From the NCBI GenBank assembly GCA_017305715.1, contig JAFKKG010000030.1, positions 67,728 to 128,513 on the forward strand: a stretch of 60,786 nucleotides of DNA, in the 5' to 3' direction. Origin of the DNA: Hyphomicrobiales bacterium. GTDB lineage: Bacteria > Pseudomonadota > Alphaproteobacteria > Rhizobiales > Xanthobacteraceae. The stretch's first letter is position 1. Each line of letters starts with the position of its first letter. Shown here piece by piece: positions 34,673 through 43,149 of this stretch. The notes below the pieces were generated by a model, which was given only the letters and a program-made list of their open reading frames with translations, was not told where the DNA came from and did not search any database. The position numbers and the translations under genes are program-made.

Positions 34673-34690
34673 AAGTACAGTAGTGTATCA
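34673..34690. promoter_or_regulatory. Region C dyad before the SDR-crotonase operon
   Basis: AAGTAC-AGTAGT-GTATCA fits the arms at 9 of 12 positions. It lies 31 bases upstream of the ATG at 34722 in the 274-base divergent gap. Apart from this site and the one before marR, nothing else is seen in the gap. Confidence 0.55.
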
Positions 34691-34721
34691 ATTTGACTTC
34701 GGCGGCCAGGATCAGGCCGTG

Positions 34722-35636
34722 ATGCAACGTTTCGCACAGCGGGATTTGCCCTTCATGTTCAACCGCGACCTGCTCAAGGGAAAGCGTATCCTCGTGACCG
34801 GCGGCGGCACAGGGCTCGGCAAGGAGATTGCGCTTGGGTTTGCCGCCCACGGCGCGCATGTCTTTATTTGTGGCCGCCGGCCGGAAATTCTCGAGCAGGC
34901 AGCCGGCGAAATTCGCAGCCGATCGGGCGGGCAGGCCGATGCGCTGGTCGCCAACGTTCGCGATCCCGACAGCATCGACAAGATGATGACGGATATCTGG
35001 GCCAGCGGACCGCTCACCGGCCTCGTGAACAACGCCGGCGCCAATTTTCTGGCTCCGACCGAGACGTTGTCGCCGCGCGGCTACGAGGCGATTCGCTCGA
35101 CCGTCATGGACGGCTCTTTCTACGCGGCGCAGGGCTGCGGGAAGCGCTGGATCGCCGGAGGGATTCCCGGCGTGATCATCAGCAATCTCGTCACCTGGGT
35201 CTGGACCGGGTCGGCCTATGTGGTACCGGCCGCGATGGCCAAGGCCGCGGTCCATGCGATGACGATGTCGCTCGCGGTCGAATGGGGACCGAAGGGCATT
35301 CGCGTCAATGCGGTGGCGCCCGGTCCGTTTCCGACCGAGAATGCGTGGGACAAGCTCAATCCGCTGGCGGAGACCGGCGTCGGTGCGACCCAGGCGGAAG
35401 AGGTCCCGCTGCGCCGGTTCGGAAAGATGGATGAGCTGCGCAATCTGATGATTTTTCTGATGTCCGATGGATGCAGTTACATTACCGGCGACACCATCAG
35501 CATTGATGGGGGGCACCATCTGGCGGCGCCGAGCACGTTTGCTGGGCTTTCAAAACTTTCGCCGCAAGACTGGCAACGGGCGCGGGAAGCCATTCAGGCT
35601 TCCACGCGCAAGGAAAAAGAGGGCCGATCGGCCTGA
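34722..35636 (+). CDS. SDR of the 2,4-dienoyl-CoA reductase type
   Basis: This protein of 304 residues resembles DECR-like reductases: MFNRDLLKGKRILVTGGGTGLGKE-type opening, NNAGANFLAPTE, and the loop VAPGPFPTENAWDKL that is characteristic of the group. The usual Tyr is absent (Ala170 four residues before Lys174), as in dienoyl-CoA reductases where the tyrosine comes from elsewhere. It would reduce a dienoyl-CoA, removing a double bond that blocks beta-oxidation. Starts at 34683 (GTG, inside the operator) and 34755 are alternatives. Confidence 0.87.
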   Translation: MQRFAQRDLPFMFNRDLLKGKRILVTGGGTGLGKEIALGFAAHGAHVFICGRRPEILEQAAGEIRSRSGGQADALVANVRDPDSIDKMMTDIWASGPLTGLVNNAGANFLAPTETLSPRGYEAIRSTVMDGSFYAAQGCGKRWIAGGIPGVIISNLVTWVWTGSAYVVPAAMAKAAVHAMTMSLAVEWGPKGIRVNAVAPGPFPTENAWDKLNPLAETGVGATQAEEVPLRRFGKMDELRNLMIFLMSDGCSYITGDTISIDGGHHLAAPSTFAGLSKLSPQDWQRAREAIQASTRKEKEGRSA

Positions 35637-35651
35637 ACTAGGAGAAGCGCA

Positions 35652-36452
35652 ATGGGTCTGGCAATCGCAACAACGACCTTCGAATGCACGATCGAAGGTG
35701 GATTGGCCCACATCGTTCTCAATCAGCCCGACCGCGGTAACCCGATCGACGGGGACTTCTGCCGCGAATTCAACCTCTGCATGGCGGAACTGAGCGAACG
35801 CGACGATGTACGTTCGGTGCTGATTTCCGCGCGCGGAAGATTGTTCAGCGTCGGCGGCGATCTCGCCGCGCTCGGATCCCAGGGCGCCGCGTTGCCCGTG
35901 ACCATCAAATCCTGGACGGCGGACCTGCATGCGGCCATCGTGCGGATGGTCCGCATGCGGGCGCCGGTCGTCATTGCCGTGCAGGGCAACGTCGCGGGCG
36001 GCAGCGTCTCGCTGATGGCCGCGGGCGATTTGGTGGTGATCGGCAAATCGGCGCGCATTTCCTCGGCCTTCGCCAGGATCGGTTTCACACCGGACAGCGG
36101 ATCGACGACGACGGTGACAAGGCGCATCGGGGTCGCCCGCGCCCGGCGTTTTTTTCTGCTGGCGGAAACCATGGACGCCGACGCCGCGCTGGCGGCGGGG
36201 CTGGTCGACTATGCCGTGAACGACGACGCGGTTGTTGCCGAGGCCGAGAAGATCGCGCGCGAACTGGCTTGCGGTCCCACCGAAGCCTATGGCGGGATCA
36301 AGCGCCTGTTCCTGCAGACGTCCAACCGCCCGATCGAAAGTCAGCTGGAAGACGAGGCGCAAACGCTTGCGGCGATCTCGCGAACGGCGGATGCCCAGGA
36401 GGGCGTAAAAGCCTTCCGGGAGAAGCGCAAACCGAAATTTTCAGGCAGATAG
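35652..36452 (+). CDS. Enoyl-CoA hydratase/isomerase (crotonase family)
   Basis: This protein of 266 residues has the crotonase oxyanion-hole segments (SVGGDLAAL and AGGSVSLMAAGD). At the second acid position it has Asp instead of Glu (FTPDSGS), like isomerase-type members such as PaaG, so double-bond isomerisation is as likely as hydration. It lies 15 bases after the dienoyl-CoA reductase-like gene with AGGAG before its ATG, so the two probably act together. It converges on the next crotonase with a 2-base gap. Confidence 0.88.
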   Translation: MGLAIATTTFECTIEGGLAHIVLNQPDRGNPIDGDFCREFNLCMAELSERDDVRSVLISARGRLFSVGGDLAALGSQGAALPVTIKSWTADLHAAIVRMVRMRAPVVIAVQGNVAGGSVSLMAAGDLVVIGKSARISSAFARIGFTPDSGSTTTVTRRIGVARARRFFLLAETMDADAALAAGLVDYAVNDDAVVAEAEKIARELACGPTEAYGGIKRLFLQTSNRPIESQLEDEAQTLAAISRTADAQEGVKAFREKRKPKFSGR

Positions 36453-36454
36453 CC

Positions 36455-37258
36455 CTATTGATCCCTGTAGATCGGGTCCCGCTTCTCTCGAAATGCCGCG
36501 ACTGCTTCCTGATGGTCGCTGGTTTCGAGCAGCATCACTTGCTGACGGTCCTCGATCATCAGCGCGGCATCGATGCCGGGAGCGTCGATCAGCGCGTTCA
36601 GCGTCTGCTTGGTCATGCGCAACCCCATCGGCGAGGCGCGGGCCATCTCGGCAGCGAAGGCAAGACCGGTCTCCAGCAGCTTATCGTCGGCGACGACGTC
36701 GCTGACCAGTCCCACCGCCTTGGCCCGGTCTGCGCCAAGAAACCGCCCCGTCAAAAGCAGTTCCGATGCCACGGAAAGGCCGATCAGCCGGGGCAACAGA
36801 TAGCCGGATCCCATGTCGCAGCCGCCGACGCCGACGCGTATGTAGGCGGCGTTCATCCGCGCGGCCGGCGTGGCAAAGCGCACATCGGAGGCAAGCAAAA
36901 GCGAAAACCCCGCGCCGCACGCCGCGCCTTGAACCAGTGCCACGATCGGCTGCGGGCAACTTCGCATCAGCCGGATGATCCGCGAGTAGCGCTGCTGCAT
37001 GTCGAGCTGCCGCTGCGGACGCCCTGCACCGGGCGCAGCGAAGGCCTCCGAACCGAGCTCGGCCCCCGCGCAAAACGCCCGCCCATTGCCCCTGAAGATG
37101 ACGACGCGCGTGGTCAGGCGGTCGTGGAGCCCCGAAAAATAGGCGATCAGCTCATCGGCCATCGCTGGGGTCACCGCATTGAGGGCACCCGGCCGATTGA
37201 GCGTGAGGATTTCGACGGTGTCGCGCGCTTCGACGGTGATGGTCGTGAATTTGTCCAT
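36455..37258 (-). CDS. Enoyl-CoA hydratase/isomerase (crotonase family)
   Basis: This protein of 267 residues has a CAGAELGSEAF loop and an ACGAGFSLLLASD oxyanion segment. The acid region reads RVGVGGCDMGSGYLLPR, with Asp at the second position. The overall size is typical. It is transcribed alone, divergently from the SDR-MaoC-lyase-dehydrogenase operon, with a regulon dyad in the shared gap. It could be the counterpart of BadK, which hydrates cyclohexene carboxyl-CoA, but this cannot be decided from sequence. Confidence 0.87.
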   Translation of the reverse strand: MDKFTTITVEARDTVEILTLNRPGALNAVTPAMADELIAYFSGLHDRLTTRVVIFRGNGRAFCAGAELGSEAFAAPGAGRPQRQLDMQQRYSRIIRLMRSCPQPIVALVQGAACGAGFSLLLASDVRFATPAARMNAAYIRVGVGGCDMGSGYLLPRLIGLSVASELLLTGRFLGADRAKAVGLVSDVVADDKLLETGLAFAAEMARASPMGLRMTKQTLNALIDAPGIDAALMIEDRQQVMLLETSDHQEAVAAFREKRDPIYRDQ

Positions 37259-37413
37259 GACGGTGCGTTCCCAAAGGCATCATTCGTCGCCGTGATAACA
37301 GGATGTCACGGGGCGGTGTGGATGGCCATAACGGGCCGGTTGTTTCAATCCTACGGCCTCCGGCCTTTGTGTCCGGCGCGCCGCAAGGCGCTTGCGAAAC
37401 AGAATACACCATA

Positions 37414-37431
37414 TCATAATATAGTGTACTA
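37414..37431. promoter_or_regulatory. Region C dyad, right half strong (TCATAA-N6-GTACTA)
   Basis: The right arm GTACTA is perfect and preceded by TATAGT; the left arm is degenerate. It lies 52 bases before the ATG at 37484 in the 225-base divergent gap with the crotonase gene. The flanking ATACACC (37404-37410) may supply another half-site. Confidence 0.5.
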
Positions 37432-37483
37432 ATTTTGGGTGGCGCGGCGGCGGGTCGCCGGTCCTTCACTCCCGGAGAGCACG

Positions 37484-38353
37484 ATGCCGTATCAATCGGT
37501 CTTCAGGCCGGATCTGTTCAAGGACAAGACGGTCATCATCACCGGCGGCGGCAGCGGGATCGGCCGTTGCACCGCACATGAACTGGTGGCGCTCGGCGCC
37601 AATGTGGCCATCCTCGGCCGGACCGCCGAAAAGCTGGCCGAAGTGAAGGCGGAGATCGAGGAGGACGGTGGGCGGGTGCTCACCCACATCTGCGATATCC
37701 GCGACGAAGCCATGGTGATCGCGGCGATCGATGCGGTGCTTGGCGCCTATGGTCGCATCGACGGACTCGTGAACAATGCCGGCGGTCAATATCGCGCGCC
37801 GATGAAAACCATTTCGACCAAGGGTTTTGAGGCCGTGGTCCGCAGCAATCTGACCGGCGGGTTCATCTTCATGCGCGAGGTCTATAATCGCTGGATGGAG
37901 GCCAATGGCGGCGCCATCGTCAATATCATCGCTGACATCTGGCATGGCTGGCCCGAATTCGCCCATTCCGGTGCGGCGCGCGGCGGCATGCTGACGCTGA
38001 CCGAAACCGCGGCGTGCGAATGGTCCTCCTCGGGCGTGCGCGTCAACGCGGTTGCGCCCGGCGGGATCGTATCCAGCGGGTTCGATACCTACACGCCCGA
38101 AATGCAGAAGAAGCTGCATGATTTCACCGCCGGCGTGCCGCTGCAGCGGTTCGGCACCGAGGCCGAAATCTCGGCGGCGATCACGTATCTGCTGTCGCCG
38201 GCCGCCGCCTACGTCACTGGTTCATGTATCCGGGTCGATGGCGGCACGCCGAATGCGCGCACCACCTGGAAGCTCGAGCCGCATAATCGCAGCGCGCCCT
38301 TTGAAGGGTTTCATCGCTCGAGGCTTCCGGAAGCATTGAAGAAAGCGCCGTGA
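37484..38353 (+). CDS. SDR of the trans-2-enoyl-CoA reductase (PECR)-like type, atypical active site
   Basis: This protein of 289 residues has TGGGSGIG at 20-27 and NNAGG at 97-101. The active-site positions read Ser162 and Arg166 (HSGAARGG) where classical SDRs have Tyr and Lys; peroxisomal enoyl-CoA reductase relatives show the same kind of change. It would reduce an enoyl-CoA or act on a CoA intermediate. GGAGAG precedes the ATG. It heads a four-gene operon with MaoC, CitE-like lyase and acyl-CoA dehydrogenase. Confidence 0.87.
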   Translation: MPYQSVFRPDLFKDKTVIITGGGSGIGRCTAHELVALGANVAILGRTAEKLAEVKAEIEEDGGRVLTHICDIRDEAMVIAAIDAVLGAYGRIDGLVNNAGGQYRAPMKTISTKGFEAVVRSNLTGGFIFMREVYNRWMEANGGAIVNIIADIWHGWPEFAHSGAARGGMLTLTETAACEWSSSGVRVNAVAPGGIVSSGFDTYTPEMQKKLHDFTAGVPLQRFGTEAEISAAITYLLSPAAAYVTGSCIRVDGGTPNARTTWKLEPHNRSAPFEGFHRSRLPEALKKAP

Positions 38354-38420
38354 CGCCGATCGGACGGGATCCAAGACAAAATCGTACCGTTGTAAGGATA
38401 TGGAGGGGTAAGGAAACGAG

Positions 38421-38873
38421 ATGGCCGGACTTTATTTCGAGCAATTTTCCGTCGGGCAAACCTTCGTCCACGAGATCAGGCGAACCGTCACCGACATGGA
38501 CAACATCCTGTTCTCGTCGCTGACCTACAATCCGGCGGCCGTGCATATCGATCACGAATACGCCAAATCGACCGAGTTCGGCAAACCGCTGATGAATTCG
38601 ATCTTCACCCTTGGCCTGGTCATTGGGCTGTCGGTGCAGGATACCACGCTCGGCACGACGGTCGGAAATCTCGGGATGGAAGACACGAAATTTCCGCGAC
38701 CGGTCTTTGCCGGTGATACGATCAGGGCGGAAACGAAGATTTTGGCGCTGCGCGAGAGCAGGTCGCGCCCGACCCAGGGTATCGTGACCTTCGAGCATCG
38801 CGGTTTCAATCAGCATAATGAAGAAATCGCCTATTGCCGCCGTATCGGCCTGATGATGAGGCGTCCCGCATGA
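38421..38873 (+). CDS. MaoC-family hot-dog hydratase (mesaconyl-CoA hydratase-like)
   Basis: This single hot-dog protein of 150 residues has the dehydratase signature SSLTYNPAAVHIDHEYA, with His candidates at the position used by hydratase 2, and a FPRPVFAGDTI segment typical of the mesaconyl-CoA/(R)-specific hydratase group. It overlaps the lyase gene by 4 bases. A hydratase followed by a CitE-like lyase is the arrangement seen for beta-methylmalyl-CoA-type or citramalyl-CoA-type chemistry, so the pair likely hydrates and then cleaves a branched dicarboxyl-CoA. Confidence 0.87.
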   Translation: MAGLYFEQFSVGQTFVHEIRRTVTDMDNILFSSLTYNPAAVHIDHEYAKSTEFGKPLMNSIFTLGLVIGLSVQDTTLGTTVGNLGMEDTKFPRPVFAGDTIRAETKILALRESRSRPTQGIVTFEHRGFNQHNEEIAYCRRIGLMMRRPA

Positions 38874-39745
38874 GATTGCGCTCCCTTCTGTTTGTGCCCG
38901 GCGACAGCGAGCACAAATTCGCAAAGGCGTCCGGCATCGGCGCCGATGCGTTGATCCTCGATCTCGAGGATTCCGTGGCGCCGCCGCGCAAGGCGCTGGC
39001 GCGCGAGATGGTGAAGAACCTGCTCGGCGGCCCGCCGCGCAAATGGGCCTTCCTGGTGCGCATCAATCCGCTCGGCAGCGGCCTGACGCTCGAAGACCTC
39101 GCGGCGGTTGTCCGTCCCGGCCTCGATGGCATCCTGATCCCGAAGGTCAACGGCATCCAGGATGTCGAACTGATTTCGAACTATGTCGACGTGCTGGAGG
39201 TCGCGACCGGGGTCACGCCGGGCCATGTGAAACTGCTGGTGGTCGCCACGGAAACGCCGGCCGCCATGATCGGATTTGCGAGCTATGCCACCCCAAACCG
39301 GCGCCTGGTTGCCGCGACGTGGGGAGCGGAGGATCTGGGCGCCGCGCTTGGCGCGCTCTCCAACAAGGAAGCCGACGGCAGTTGGACGTTCCCCTATCAG
39401 GTGGCGCGGGCGCAATGCCTGTTTGCCGCGGGTGCGGCGGGTATCGCGGCGCTCGATACCCTGTATGGGGATTTCAAGGATGAAAAGGGGTTGGCGGAAA
39501 GCTGCCGGATCGCGCGCCGCGACGGTTTTGTCGGGCGGATCGCCATTCACCCCGCGCAGGTCGCGATCATCAACGCGTGCTTCACGCCGTCGGAAGCCGA
39601 TCTGGCGCATGCGCGCCGCGTGGTGGCGGCGTTCGCGGCCCAGCCCGATGCCGGGACGCTCGGCATCGACGGCAAGATGTATGACATGCCGCATCTGATC
39701 GCCGCAAAGCGCGCGCTTGCCTCGGCCGGGGAGGACGTCACATGA
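38870..39745 (+). CDS. CitE-like CoA-ester lyase (HpcH/HpaI aldolase superfamily)
   Basis: This protein of 291 residues has the family text LRSLLFVPGDSEHKF, a DLEDSV metal/active segment near residue 30, RINPLGS near 60 and ATETPAAM near 120 with a glutamate ligand. It should cleave a malyl- or citramalyl-type CoA ester into a keto acid and acyl-CoA. The ATG at 38870 overlaps the MaoC stop by 4 bases, and its own stop overlaps the next start by 4, so the three genes are coupled. Confidence 0.9.
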   Translation: MRLRSLLFVPGDSEHKFAKASGIGADALILDLEDSVAPPRKALAREMVKNLLGGPPRKWAFLVRINPLGSGLTLEDLAAVVRPGLDGILIPKVNGIQDVELISNYVDVLEVATGVTPGHVKLLVVATETPAAMIGFASYATPNRRLVAATWGAEDLGAALGALSNKEADGSWTFPYQVARAQCLFAAGAAGIAALDTLYGDFKDEKGLAESCRIARRDGFVGRIAIHPAQVAIINACFTPSEADLAHARRVVAAFAAQPDAGTLGIDGKMYDMPHLIAAKRALASAGEDVT

Positions 39746-40923
39746 GTGCTATGGCCAACGAGTTCGAGCCGGGAGACGATCAGGCGGCGATTCGCGAAGG
39801 CGTGCGCGGGGTCGTCACCCGGTTCGACGACGATTACTGGCTGGCGCGCGACGACGATGGAAAATTTCCGTCCGAATTTCACCGCGCGATGGCCGAGGCC
39901 GGCTGGCTCGGCATCACCATGCCGGAGGAGTATGGCGGATCCGGCCTCGGGGTGACCGAGGCCGCGATCATGATGCATGAAGTCGCCAGCCATGGCGGCG
40001 GCATGTCCGCAACCTCGGCGGTGCATATCAATCTGTTCGGGCCGCATCCGATCGTCGTCAAGGGCACGCCGGAGCAGAAGGCGCGCTGGGTGCCGCGGCT
40101 GGTCGCCGGCGAGGATCAGTGCTGCTTCGGTTTCACCGAGCCGGATGCCGGGCTCAACACAACCCGCATCAAGACGTTCGCGCAGAAGGTCCCCGGCGGC
40201 TATCTCGTCCACGGCCAGAAGGTCTGGACCTCGACCGCGCAGGTCGCCAACAAGATCATGCTGCTGACCCGGACCACCAAATACGAGGATTGCAAGCGTC
40301 CGACCGACGGCATCACGATCTTCTACACCGATCTCGACCGCTCCAAGATCGACGTCCACCGCATTCCCAAGATGGGCCGCAAGTCGGTCGATTCCAATGC
40401 CATCTTCATCGACGGCCTGTTCATTCCGGAAGCCGATCGGATCGGCGAGGAAGGCAAGGGCTTCTCCTATATCCTGCACAGCCTGAACCCCGAGCGCATC
40501 CTGATTGCGGTCGAGGCGATCGGCATCGGCCAGGACGCGCTGCGCCGGGCGGCCAAATATGCCAGGGAGCGTGTGGTGTTCGACCGGCCGATCGGCCAGA
40601 ACCAGGGCATCCAGCATCCGCTCGCGGAGAACTGGATGTATCTGGAGTCAGCCTGGCAGATGGCGATGCGCGCCGCCTTTCTCTACGATCGCGACAGGCC
40701 CTGCGGCGCCGAGGCCAATGCCGCGAAGTTCCTCGGCGCCCGCGCCGGTCACGACGCTGCCTGGCAGGCGATCATGACCCATGGCGGCTTCGGATACGCC
40801 AAGGAATATCACGTCGAGCGGCTGTTCCGCGAAGTCTCGATCACGCGGCTGGCGCCGATCACCGAACAGCTGATCCTCAGTTTTATTGCCGAGAAGGTAC
40901 TGGAGTTGCCGAAGAGCTATTGA
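39742..40923 (+). CDS. Acyl-CoA dehydrogenase
   Basis: This FAD protein of 393 residues is of usual length, with the motif CCFGFTEPDAGLNTTRIKT (substrate/flavin) and HGQKVWTSTAQVANK. The C-terminal site where many family members have the catalytic Glu reads ITRLAPITEQL, so the base may lie elsewhere. It is the last gene of the operon that starts at 37484. The ATG overlaps the lyase stop by 4 bases. Confidence 0.9.
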   Translation: MSAMANEFEPGDDQAAIREGVRGVVTRFDDDYWLARDDDGKFPSEFHRAMAEAGWLGITMPEEYGGSGLGVTEAAIMMHEVASHGGGMSATSAVHINLFGPHPIVVKGTPEQKARWVPRLVAGEDQCCFGFTEPDAGLNTTRIKTFAQKVPGGYLVHGQKVWTSTAQVANKIMLLTRTTKYEDCKRPTDGITIFYTDLDRSKIDVHRIPKMGRKSVDSNAIFIDGLFIPEADRIGEEGKGFSYILHSLNPERILIAVEAIGIGQDALRRAAKYARERVVFDRPIGQNQGIQHPLAENWMYLESAWQMAMRAAFLYDRDRPCGAEANAAKFLGARAGHDAAWQAIMTHGGFGYAKEYHVERLFREVSITRLAPITEQLILSFIAEKVLELPKSY

Positions 40924-40938
40924 GCGTCCAGCATTTCC

Positions 40939-41026
40939 GTCATGGCCGAGCTTGACCCGGCCATCCATGTCTTTCTTGCTGTCAGATTGCAAAGACGTGG
41001 ATGCCCGGCACAAGGCCGGGCATGAC
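40939..41026. repeat. Palindromic intergenic repeat element
   Basis: The ends form an imperfect inverted repeat: the first 37 bases begin GTCATGGCCGAGCTTGACCC and the reverse complement of the last 38 begins GTCATGCCCGGCCTTGTGCC, both continuing into CATCCA(T/C)GTCTTT. It sits between two convergent acyl-CoA dehydrogenase genes. Such elements recur widely in Bradyrhizobium/Rhodopseudomonas intergenic DNA (established knowledge) and may act as a hairpin terminator here. Confidence 0.75.
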
Positions 41027-41051
41027 AGCGTTCTCCCAATAAAGCTGCAGC

Positions 41052-42197
41052 CTACAGATTCCGCGAAATCAGCTCGCGCATGATTTCCGAGGTGCCGCCA
41101 TAGATCCGCAGTACGCGCGCATCGGCATAGAGGCGACAGATCTCGTATTCGCGCATAAAACCGTAGCCGCCGAAGAATTGCAGGCATTGATCGACCAGCC
41201 GGCCATGCATTTCGGTGATCCAGAGCTTTGCCGTGGAAGCCGCGTAAGTCGTCAGTTCGTGGTTGATGTGGTCGTGCAGGCACTGGTCGGCATAGGCCCA
41301 GCCTACCGCGAGATCGGATTTCAGGTCAGCCAGCTTGAACCTGGTGTTCTGGAAGTTGCCGATCGGCGAGCCAAAGGCGTTGCGCTGCTGGACATAGTCC
41401 TTGGCGAGATCGAAGGCCTTCTGCGCGGCTGCGATCGAATGCAATGCGATGGTCAGGCGCTCCTGCGGCAGTTCGCTCATCAGTGCGCCCATCGCGCCGC
41501 CTTCCGCTCCCAATAGATTGCTTACCGGAACGCGCACGCCGTCGAAGAACAGTTCGGACGTATCCGAGGAGAGATGCCCGAGCTTTTCCAGGTTGCGGCC
41601 GTGACGGAATCCGGGCCGGTCGGTCTCGACCAGGATGAGGCTCATTCCCCGCGAGCCGCCGTCCGGTGACGTCCGCACCACGACGATCACGAGGTCGCAC
41701 ATCTGCCCGTTGGAAATAAAGGTCTTCTGGCCCGATATCACATATTCGTCGCCCTCACGCACGGCGCGGGTACGAATGCCCTGCAGGTCGCTGCCGGTGC
41801 CGGGTTCGGTCATCGCGATGGCGCAGACGGTTTCGCCCGTCACCATGCGCGGCAGCCATTTCTTCTTTTGCTCTGCCGTGCCGTAGCTGAGCAAATAGCC
41901 GCAACAGACGTCGCTGTGCACGGAGAAGTCGGTGGCGGGACCGGCGAAGCCGGAATAGCTGAGTTCCTCGATCACGACCGCATTGTGCCGGAAGTCACCG
42001 CCGGCGCCGCCGAATTCTTCTGGAACCTGCGGGCAGAGCAGGCCGGCCGTGCCGCCGGCGCCCCACAGCGACCTGTCGATGATTCCGGCCTCTTCCCAGC
42101 GTGCGAAATCGGGCGCGATCTTCGATGCCGCGAAACGCCGCACGGTTTCCCGGAACTGGTTGTGCTCGTCGTCGTAAACCCTGCGATGGGGTAGCAT
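41052..42197 (-). CDS. Acyl-CoA dehydrogenase (candidate cyclohexanecarboxyl-CoA or related dehydrogenase)
   Basis: This protein of 381 residues has the flavin/substrate motif CAIAMTEPGTGSDLQGIRT and GQKTFISNGQMCD, and an RNAFGSPIGNFQNTRF segment. The two usual catalytic Glu sites read Gly (YGGTSEIM) and Gln (AAAQKAF), so the base is not obvious; some alicyclic acyl-CoA dehydrogenases use an aspartate. It is last in the operon with badH/badI-like genes and has a paralogue at its front end (44797-45975). GGGAGG precedes the ATG. Confidence 0.9.
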   Translation of the reverse strand: MLPHRRVYDDEHNQFRETVRRFAASKIAPDFARWEEAGIIDRSLWGAGGTAGLLCPQVPEEFGGAGGDFRHNAVVIEELSYSGFAGPATDFSVHSDVCCGYLLSYGTAEQKKKWLPRMVTGETVCAIAMTEPGTGSDLQGIRTRAVREGDEYVISGQKTFISNGQMCDLVIVVVRTSPDGGSRGMSLILVETDRPGFRHGRNLEKLGHLSSDTSELFFDGVRVPVSNLLGAEGGAMGALMSELPQERLTIALHSIAAAQKAFDLAKDYVQQRNAFGSPIGNFQNTRFKLADLKSDLAVGWAYADQCLHDHINHELTTYAASTAKLWITEMHGRLVDQCLQFFGGYGFMREYEICRLYADARVLRIYGGTSEIMRELISRNL

Positions 42198-42209
42198 CGA
42201 GGCCTCCCG

Positions 42210-43139
42210 TCAGAACGCGACCTTGTCGCCGCCCTTGAGCTGCAAAATCTCGCGCGCCTCGTCGGCGGTTGCGACGTCGAGTCCGAGGCCCTCGATGATC
42301 TTGCGAACCTGCGTCACCTGGTCGGCATTGGATGCCGCCAACTGACCGGCGCCGATCCAGAGGCTGTCTTCCAGGCCCACGCGCACGTTGCCGCCGATGG
42401 CGGCCGCGATCGCCGCGACCGGCATCTGCGCGCGGCCGGCGCCTAGCACCGACCATCGATAATTGTCGCCGAACAGGCGATCGGCGGTGCGCTTCATGTG
42501 CATGACGTCTTCCTGATGCGCGCCGATGCCGCCGAGCAGGCCAAACACCGTTTGGATGAACAACGGGGCCTTCACCAGACCCTCGGTCCAGAAATAGTGC
42601 AGATTATAGAGATGACTGGTGTCGTAGCACTCGAACTCATAACGCGCGCCAGTTGAGTTGAGCGTTTCCAGCGCGTAGCGGATATCCTTGAAGGAGTTGC
42701 GGAACACGAGATCGTGGGAGCCTTCCAGCATCGCCGGCTCCCAATCATGTTTGAACTGCTTGTACCGCTTGAGCATCGGAAACAGCCCAAAGTTCATCGA
42801 GCCCATGTTGAGGCTCGCAACCTCCGGCTTCCAGACCGCCGCGGGCTTGATCCGCTCCTCAACCGTCATATAGGGCGAACCGCCGGTCGTGAGATTCACC
42901 ACCACATCGGATCGCTGCTTGATGACCCGCAGAAACGGCTCGAACGCTTCCGGCGACTGGTCGGGGCGGCCATCGATCGGATTGCGGGCGTGAAGATGCA
43001 CGATGGCAGCGCCGGCCTCGGCTGCACCGAGCGCGGATTCCGCGATCTCGGCGGCCGTCACCGGGAGGTGAGGCGACATCGAGGGCGTGTGGATCGAGCC
43101 TGTGATGGCGCAGGAAATAATGACCTTACGTACCGGCAC
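42210..43139 (-). CDS. Beta-keto acid cleavage enzyme (BKACE, DUF849 family)
   Basis: This Zn-dependent TIM-barrel protein of 309 residues condenses a beta-keto acid with acetyl-CoA and splits it to acetoacetate plus an acyl-CoA. The opening ISCAITGS, the HLHAR pair (metal His residues near 49-51) and the LEDSLW segment near 255 are diagnostic. Its place between a BadI-like hydrolase and an acyl-CoA dehydrogenase is not known from classical bad clusters. The GTG start at 43139 follows GAGGAAA. The substrate acid is unknown. Confidence 0.92.
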   Translation of the reverse strand: MPVRKVIISCAITGSIHTPSMSPHLPVTAAEIAESALGAAEAGAAIVHLHARNPIDGRPDQSPEAFEPFLRVIKQRSDVVVNLTTGGSPYMTVEERIKPAAVWKPEVASLNMGSMNFGLFPMLKRYKQFKHDWEPAMLEGSHDLVFRNSFKDIRYALETLNSTGARYEFECYDTSHLYNLHYFWTEGLVKAPLFIQTVFGLLGGIGAHQEDVMHMKRTADRLFGDNYRWSVLGAGRAQMPVAAIAAAIGGNVRVGLEDSLWIGAGQLAASNADQVTQVRKIIEGLGLDVATADEAREILQLKGGDKVAF

Positions 43140-43149
43140 GGTGTTTCCT

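Noticed and set aside
40939-41026. CRISPR or insertion-sequence end
   Set aside because: There is only one copy with inverted ends and no spacers, direct repeats or transposase, so it fits a dispersed palindromic element.
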